Assembly: GCF_048771995.1 (NCBI RefSeq)
Contig: NC_133063.1
Span: forward strand, 12,341,563-12,405,562
Direction: 5' to 3'
Origin: Taeniopygia guttata
Lineage: Eukaryota; Chordata; Aves; Passeriformes; Estrildidae
Length of the DNA: 64,000 nt
This document shows positions 57,109 to 64,000 of the stretch, in pieces. Numbering within the stretch: the stretch's first letter is position 1; each line of letters opens with the position of its first letter. The notes beneath the pieces are model-generated. The model was not told where the DNA came from, made no database searches, and saw nothing but the letters and a program-made list of their open reading frames with translations. Both the position numbers and the translations under genes were made by a program.

Positions 57109-57731
57109 TGTTATGTGTAGTAGATATAATTTGCACCATTTCTAATATGATATATGTCATATTGAATATTTGTTGGAGTATACACATTTGTATTAGGACT
57201 CCCCCCCACCCTTGCAGGCGAAACCTGGTGTATGTTGAAACCTGATTTACAAGTAAAAGGATGTGGCTCGGCCCCTCCTGGCCAGGTATGGAGAGATGTG
57301 GGGGACCCCAGGCACTGATCTTCTCGTGAACAACCCCGAGATGGATATCATAAAAATCCTCTGGCAGATACATGTGAATGCAGTGTTCCCGTAAATTTCA
57401 TCAAGATTCACCAACTCCTGACACTGAATTGTTCTTCATTACCAAAAAGAAAATCTTATTAACCTATGGACTCTGAATAGAAGAAAAGACTGATTGTCGA
57501 AATCTTAGCCTTAGGCGGAATTTTCCCCGTAAAAACGGCTTGTGCCAGGATGGAAGTGTGTGGGCACAGAGGAAAACCTCTGCTGAGGCTGGCCTCTTTG
57601 TTGCACACCCAGGGCCGACCCCGGGCTCGGCTCTGTTCTTTCCCTGTGGCTGGCTAGATAGAATTTGATTGCAAAATAAATATTTTATTTTTTCATTCTT
57701 AATTTGGCTGGACAAATTTTCATTTATAACA
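57109..57731 (+). mobile_element. Solo LTR with 4-bp target duplication (copy 1)
   Basis: Perfect inverted ends TGTTAT and ATAACA, flanked by the direct repeat CTAC at 57105-57108 and 57732-57735. An AAATAAATATTTTATT poly(A) region lies about 55 bases from the 3' end. The sequence closely parallels the element at 59205-59905, notably at CTCGGC, TGTGGCTGGCT, TTTTTCATT and AATTTGGCTGGACAA. A 4-bp duplication fits an ERV1-type (gammaretrovirus-like) integrase. No internal sequence remains. Confidence 0.85.
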
Positions 57732-57739
57732 CTACTCCA

Positions 57740-58590
57740 CTGTGCATGCACCACAAATAGAAATTAAATGCGAAAGTTAATTAATTATTATAGAACTTGG
57801 AGGTAGAACTTCTAGCAACAGCAACAGGTAAATGAAGTCACTTTTTTGCTTTATAATCTAATTTTCTCTTTGTAAAGTTTTATATTTGATCTGAACTAGA
57901 TTCACCAATAAACACTTAAATGTACTTCCTGAGATTCTGCATCAACCTAGGCATTGGTAATAACAACAATCCTCCCAAAAAACACACATCCCTCTTCCCT
58001 TTTGAAAATGCACATGCTAATTTGTAGGGAGGACTAAATTGTCCTGTGTCCTTGAAACAAAGTTGAGTCTACTCAAATGGGTAGCAGAGAATGGGAAATA
58101 CAGAAGCTGAAGAAGGGAAAAAGTGAGGATCTCAGGAAGCGAGCATAAAATCAGGTGAGGCTTTCTAGGAGTCTGTGCTGGAGATAATCAAAGCCACACC
58201 TCTGCCCTTTTTGCTCATGCCATGCCATATTGTGCCATCCTCACCCAAACACAAACTCTCCTAGAAATGTGCTTAGAGGCTTAAGTACAACCAAAACCTG
58301 GGATGCTTATTCACACCATCACTCTTCCTTCTTCAATTAATTATACCTAAGAGCAAAAGAATAAGCATGTCTCAAACTAACCCATGGAAATTCAGTTTTT
58401 CAAGCCTCTAGCCTAAAACTATATGTAATGCAAAATCTATTTCACTTCTGGTTAGCCAACAAGGTTACAGCATTTGAAAATGTAGTTTTCATCCACTATT
58501 AATACAGCCACATATCCCTATTGGCATGAAGTAACATGAACCTGTCTGACCTCTTTCCATACAAGCCACAGGTATAAACACTGTAAACAC
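57740..58590. other. Unique AT-rich sequence between the LTRs
   Basis: About 850 bases with no recognisable coding or retroviral sequence. It lacks a primer-binding site after the LTR at 57731, which argues that the two LTRs are not one provirus. Confidence 0.55.
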
Positions 58591-58592
58591 AG

Positions 58593-59200
58593 TGCTGGGG
58601 TTTAAGATTCTTCCTTACGTTTCTTTTTCTCAGGGAATTCTCTCCCATACGTGTTGCTAGGAGACAGTAACGACTGGGTACTCATGAGAGACAAGAGAAG
58701 TGGCCACAGCTCAGGGGAGGGGTCCAGCTGGCTACTCTCTCTGGGTTTCTCTGGGAAGGGCAGATATGCCACGAGAATTGTACTGCAAATAGAAAGGGCT
58801 GGGGCAGCTCCTAGCTCCCTTGAACTTGGCTTTGGAGGAGGATGGTCGAGACTGCTGCTTGGAGGAGGGAATTCACTGCGGCTGCTGGAGCCCAGCCCAG
58901 TCCTGCTTCTTCTGCCATCGGGTGAGCCTCTGCTCGTGAGAGCAGCCATTGAACTGGGACCTTATTAACAGCCAACCTCACTAAAAAAGGGACTTTTCAC
59001 CATCTGCTGGGGCGCCTCAGGAGAAAACCCCGAGATCCCAAGCACTTTCCCCTCCTCGGGAGCCTTTTCCCTGCCCTGCTCAGAGACGGGCTGTCACTTC
59101 CCCACCCCTGCCATTTTGGTTTTTTTCTGCCACAGCTCCGAGTTTTCGCTACGTTGTAGTTCTGCACCCCCTCCACAAAAGCTAGAACGCCCTGTAGTTC
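58593..59200. other. GC-rich block, unassigned, with 115-codon minus frame
   Basis: About 600 bases of markedly higher GC content and CpG frequency than the surroundings, starting at TGCTGGGGTTTAAGATTC. The minus strand has a Ser/Pro-rich open frame at 58602-58949 (starts MAALTSRGSPDGRRSRTG, ends KKKRKEES) with no domain I recognise. It could be an old LTR, a promoter or CpG-rich first-exon region for SPIN1 on the minus strand, or chance. No TATA box or exon donor could be fixed with confidence. Confidence 0.3.
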
Positions 59201-59204
59201 CAGC

Positions 59205-59905
59205 TGCTATATGTGATGCTTGTAATCAGCGCCAATATAATATTCTATTTGATTCAGGAAAGTATGGTACGATATGTGCAATATTTTATATTGTTGCAAC
59301 CACACATGCCAGCACTGAGAGCTGCCCCCACACATCCAAAACCGGTTTCTGACAAAAGGTCTTTGCAATCTAATACATGTGGCTCTCCCTACATGTGGCT
59401 CTCCCGGAGATGGGTCGTTCCTCGAGATGATACCAGAACTGAAGGCCCAGGCGCTGATCATCCCGGCAACGACCCTAGACTGGGATCCCCGGAACCCTCT
59501 GGTCTGATACATCTGAAAGCCAAGGCTCCCGTAACTCCATCAAGGAAAATCCTCCACACCTGGACCCGAAAATCCTCCACACGGTGACCCGGATTGTTCA
59601 ACCACAAACTTTATGAATATGTAGGACTTTGAATGGGAAGAAAAGGCGGATTGCTGAAATCCCGGCCTCGCAATCCCGGCCTCGGGGGAAAATTTCCTAT
59701 ACGACCTGCTTGTTCCAAGAGGGTGGGGTGTGTGCATCGCGGGTGCATAGGGGGAACCTCTGTCGAGAGGCATGACGCACCCAGCACCGATCCTGGGCTC
59801 GGCACTGTCCTTTTCCTTGTGGCTGGCTCAGAGAGAATTCGATATAAAATAAAATTTTTATTTTTTTCATTTTTAATTTAGCTGGTCCAATTTTTATTTA
59901 TAACA
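59205..59905 (+). mobile_element. Solo LTR with 4-bp target duplication (copy 2)
   Basis: Ends TGCTAT and ATAACA (one mismatch in the inverted ends), flanked by the direct repeat CAGC at 59201-59204 and 59906-59909. Same family as 57109-57731, but 701 instead of 623 bases. Three internal tandem duplications of 13-15 bases lie at 59375-59405, 59545-59582 and 59658-59684 and may explain part of the extra length. The poly(A) region is ATAAAATAAAATTTTT. Confidence 0.85.
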
Positions 59906-59909
59906 CAGC

Positions 59910-62900
59910 TGCTACAAAGTTTGTGAGACATCTCATCCTCCACTGTGCCCGGAACTGCAGCAATAGGGAGAGTGCTCAAAGAGTGGGAAGAGACTTCCAT
60001 GGGATTTCTGCTCTTGTTTGCTATCGCTGCCACTGTCATTTGTTTGCCTTGCTACACACACTAGTAACTGTTATTCCACTTCTCATATCGTTGCCTGAAA
60101 GCCCCTTAATTTCAAAATTATAACAATTCAGAAAGAAGGTCATCATATTTCGCATTCCAAGGGATGCTCCTGCCTTCCTTAGCAGACACCAAGACACAGA
60201 GGTATAACCAAAGGCAGGAGTGAAACTCCCCAGCTTGAACAGACAGGAAAGTCTGCTTGCCCTCTTGTCCTCTGTCTGGCACCTAACAGTATGTATGCTT
60301 TACTGACAAAATGGAAGTGCCGAAGACAGCGATGTAATTCACCTGAGACGTACTTCTGTAATCCAGACATGAAGATTTCTGTGCTTATTCACTCCTCCCT
60401 TCAGTAGAAGGGAGAGATGACCCAGAGGCCAGCTGCTCTGCCTATCAACAAAGAACACTAAGAATATGCAAGAGTGTGTGGTTTCCAAGTATATTGAACA
60501 CCTGCACATCCCTTAACCCTAGAAGCACTCAATAACAGATTTCTGTTAAGTCACATGAAAGTCAGAATCTACTGTTAAGCTGCTTTTGAAGGCATACTTG
60601 TCAGAGTACAGATTTTGGCCTATTCATGTCTCACAAAATCTCAGCACTACAATATCTCATTTGAAGCTCCACTGACACTTAAACAACCAATAAATGGGTT
60701 TGTAGGCCATCTTTCACCAATAAGACAACCTCTGAAGAGGCTTTCTGAAGAAAAACCTAATTACATCCATTCAACAAAGCTCTCTGCAACTGGAATACTT
60801 TGAGAAAGAAGGAGTAAATTGATCTCTACATTGTTTGCCCCTATTCTAGCTCTAGTGATGTTTAGCTCCTTGTCTAGAACATGCATGGTTATTAAACATG
60901 ATAGGCAAGCAGTTGTCCAGAATCAGTCAACTCTTTTCCAAGTATAATTTTATGAGTTAAACAAACTCCATATTTAAATTATTTTTTACTAATTTTTATC
61001 ACTCCTAGAAAACTGGAGAAAGACAGTCTAATCTGCAGACACTTTCAAGTGCACAATTAAAACCAGAAAAGTTACAGATACACAGCACACAATACTTCTC
61101 AGTCCATGGCAGGTACCTAATCTTTGGTTACTAAAAGAACCTGAAGCACAGCTCTAGACTTCAGCAAACACTCTATATAGAAAAGAACGGTATACAGAAA
61201 AGTTTATCAACAAAACTTTACAGAATTTTCACTGGAGAATTAATCTAGAACGTTTTTTCTTGTGCTACCTACTCAGCTCACAAAACATTAAGTCTAGAAG
61301 GGTGAAAATTTCCCTATTTAAAAATTTCAACTAAAATGACAAGATAACATACTGGACTTGAGCTGCTGTGGTCCCACATAACTAGCACAATTTCCATTGT
61401 AGGTAACATAAACACTAACTTAGGAAAAACTGAAACTATTCTGAAACACATTATTACTTGATTTTAATAAATCAAACAGACCAAAAGTCTCACATCTAAT
61501 GACTCTTTCTGTCCTATCCATCTAGGGTAAGAAGTCATAATCCAGCAAAGTTCTCTTTTACATGCAAATTGGATTAAAAGATGTTCATGGGAAAAGAAGT
61601 CGGGCAGCTGGGTTTTGCTTGTTCTGTTGTTGTTCATGTTTTGTTTTTTTTTAAGTCTGTGTTGGTGACAGTTTATAGACCATAGCACGATGGCACAGAC
61701 CAGCTAGGACAGCTTACTATACTACAAAGTAGTAACTAATTGATAAAGCTCCATTTTGTTCAAAATACCATATGGAACAGACAGTCTTAAGTTCAGCACC
61801 CCATCTGTGAAAGTCAAGTATTTACTAAATCACTGAAATCCACAGAATTGCTTTTGAAATAAGCACCTACTCTCACCAGTATCTGTAGGTGCAGAACTTG
61901 AATACTGTATTGGAATATTAACAATAACATTAAAAATCACACCGAAAAACCACCAACCAACCAAAAAACCCCCAAACCTAACCCAATCAAAGAGCTAATC
62001 AAGTTTTAGAGATTTTTAAGTCTTATCAGCAAGAGTATAAATTAATCAAAATATTTCAAGAACATCTCAACTAAGGCACAATAACTGCAAAAGTTAAAAT
62101 ATGATTAGATAACAGTTACAGCTAGTAGACATCACAGGTAATCATTACTGTTTCTATACATTTCATTTTGTGGAACCATTATAATAGCAAAGTTTCCAAG
62201 TCAGTCATTCAAGGCCTCATTTAACATAGCTTTACAGCAGTTTCACAACATACATTACAGGAAAAAAAAATTAAATATATAACTTGGATTTGTGGAACCA
62301 TCCTCCACAAACTGAAAGCCAAATCCATTCACCTCCTGAATTCTGTGTATCTTCAGCAAATTCACATTTTACTACATAACATAAAGTTATGTAGTAAAAA
62401 TGTGAATTTTTACTACTAAGTTATGTAGTACATAACTGAAAGTTAACTTCAGCCACCAGATAGTGAAAACAGTTAGCTCAAATTAAATTATTTTACCGTT
62501 GTTTGAAATGGATCACTGACAAGGCCCTTTTGTCTCTAGAATCAACTGTTCATAGCTAAATATAAACCACTTAACTGCACTGTTTTAAAGATCTCAATAT
62601 ATATTAATGTCAGATGTAAGCAAGTCTATGCATTCAAAAAGGAAAGTCAGACTCCCCATTCTTTTAAGGTAGGGGGCACATGTAGATAGGATCTGAACAG
62701 CAAGTGGGACACATCTTGATATACAGGAGATACCCATAATGACAACCCATGCCAAGAAAGATCAGCGTTCACCCTTCCATCATAAAATCACCAACCTCGA
62801 AAGAGCAGAAAGAGAAGGAACACAAGAAAAACAAACCAAAAAAATTCTCTCACACCTGTCATGAGAAACAAGCTATCTAACCACACAACAGGAAGCAACT

Positions 62901-64000
62901 TTCTGTAAGAGCATTCTCTTTTGGTTCAGCTTCAATGAACAGCTTTCGAAGATGGTTTCCTAAACCAGTTTGTTGAATTGGTTTTAGTCACCTATGAAAA
63001 CACATTACCATGGCACACCATCAAGAAATCAAAGTTTGATCTTTCTAATACCGAACGAAAAAAAGAAAAAAGGAGACAAAAAAAAAAAAAAAGGTGTTTT
63101 GCTTCAGTAAATAGAACCCTTGTAAAAATATTTGATTTGTCAAACATTAACATGCAGCTCTTGCATCAGCTATTGGTTTACAGATCTGAACACGTCAAAA
63201 AGTGCAGTCTAGCAACAGATAGCAAGAAAAGATACTGGGTAAGAAGAGGATGAAAGAATACTTGAACTGAGAAAATACAAAGTACTGAAGAAGAATGTAC
63301 TAAATGTTTATTACCTTTAGGACTGTATGTTACTCGGTAATTTCATAAATATTTAGAACTATAGCAAGTCATTATTTACCCGATTAAAGATCTACTGAAA
63401 AGCATGGCCACTTTTAAAAAAATAGTTAATTTCAAACTTCTTCCAGCAAGCTGATCACTGAGACTGCAGTCTTTATTGCATTTATTGCAGTCTTCCTTTT
63501 CCTCAGTCTCATTTGCCAAACAGTTTTTGAAAAGAAGGTTTTACTAGTCTCAGGTTTTTAGTTCAATGGAATACAACCTAGCACAACTCATAATGGCAAA
63601 AACACTGGAGGGTCTTCACTAAGTGAAGATGCAGAGATTTGGCAAGTTCTTCAACTACATCTGCTCCTTTTGGGATTTCCAGGCCCACAATATTGATTTT
63701 TAACTAAATCAACACACCCAAGACAGAAAGAAAAACCTTCTGAGTGTCATGAAAAAGAATACAATGCAAGGTAAAGATGCTACAGACAAGAAACTTCACA
63801 AAGATGATGAAATAGAGACAAATTTTACAGAACAAAATCTTGCTCTAGTAACAGAACTGCAATGCAACAGAGTTAAACTGTGTTGTGGATGGCTTATTTT
63901 TCTTCTATTTTGCTCTTCAGCCCAAGAATTGGCTTAAGTATCTGAAGGCCTATTCTGAGGGAGGAGCTAAATACTTCAATGCATTTCACATTTTTAGTAT
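59910..64000. other. Unique AT-rich sequence, no gene seen
   Basis: About 4.1 kb of intron-like or upstream sequence. No SPIN1 first exon, CpG island or other gene is recognisable. It contains an inverted-repeat cluster at 62361-62437 and a purine-rich run (AAAAAGAAAAAAGGAGAC then poly-A) at about 63058-63092. Confidence 0.5.
62361..62437. repeat. Nested inverted repeats (hairpin cluster)
   Basis: An arm at 62361-62380 (TTCACATTTTACTACATAAC) is followed after a 5-base loop by its near-perfect reverse complement at 62386-62406. A third, shorter arm follows, and then the palindrome AGTTATGTA-G-TACATAACT at about 62419-62437. The same TTATGTAGTA core is used repeatedly. Confidence 0.9.

Noticed and set aside
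57109..59905. One provirus with two LTRs and a 1.5 kb interior
   Set aside because: Each LTR has its own 4-bp target duplication, there is no primer-binding site after the first, and no retroviral genes lie between them.

Overview
This is a vertebrate nuclear window, almost certainly from a bird and probably a passerine. The signs are many CR1 LINE fragments, solo LTRs and degraded internal sequence of ERVL-type endogenous retroviruses, AT-rich introns, and one clearly recognisable intron-rich host gene. There are no bacterial-type genes, operons or CRISPR arrays. Nearly all short open frames in the window are chance ORFs or repeat fragments.

The one host gene I can support is SPIN1 (spindlin-1), on the minus strand. 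Its coding sequence reconstructs from five exons: 27666-27717, 18280-18328, 12964-13217, 11775-12008 and 9029-9228. All junctions are GT/AG and the phases agree. The total is 789 nt, or 262 residues plus a stop, which is the length I know for mammalian spindlin-1. The histone-reading aromatic residues fall at the expected numbers. The 5' UTR extends to an acceptor at 27894; the first noncoding exon and promoter were not found and may lie above position 64000. A long 3' UTR probably runs from 9028 down to about 5470. SPIN1 is one of the bird genes with both Z and W copies, so the window is likely sex-linked, but the sequence alone does not say which copy this is.

Layout: 1-310 is a (CTTCC)n tract; 484-780 is an LTR fragment; 800-5470 is mostly unique AT-rich DNA 3' of SPIN1; 5470-27894 holds the SPIN1 exons and introns, with LTRs at 18489-19505 and 21422-22330 and CR1s at about 23 kb and 26-27 kb. 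From 27.9 kb to the end is the SPIN1 intron 1 or upstream region. There, 31.9-35.6 kb is an ERVL-like remnant; 38.1-42.4 kb is a CR1 and retrovirus-env composite; 46.1-49.1 kb is a solo LTR followed by two CR1s; 50.0-52.3 kb is an ERVL RNase H/integrase remnant with its 3' LTR; 53.7-54.2 kb is a CR1; and 57.1-59.9 kb holds two related solo LTRs around a GC-rich block.

I found no clearly new biological system. The best leads are an out-of-frame upstream ORF overlapping the SPIN1 start, a set of four phase-compatible candidate exons of unknown identity on the SPIN1 strand, the 38-42 kb composite, and several repeats whose insertion history can be read from target-site duplications.
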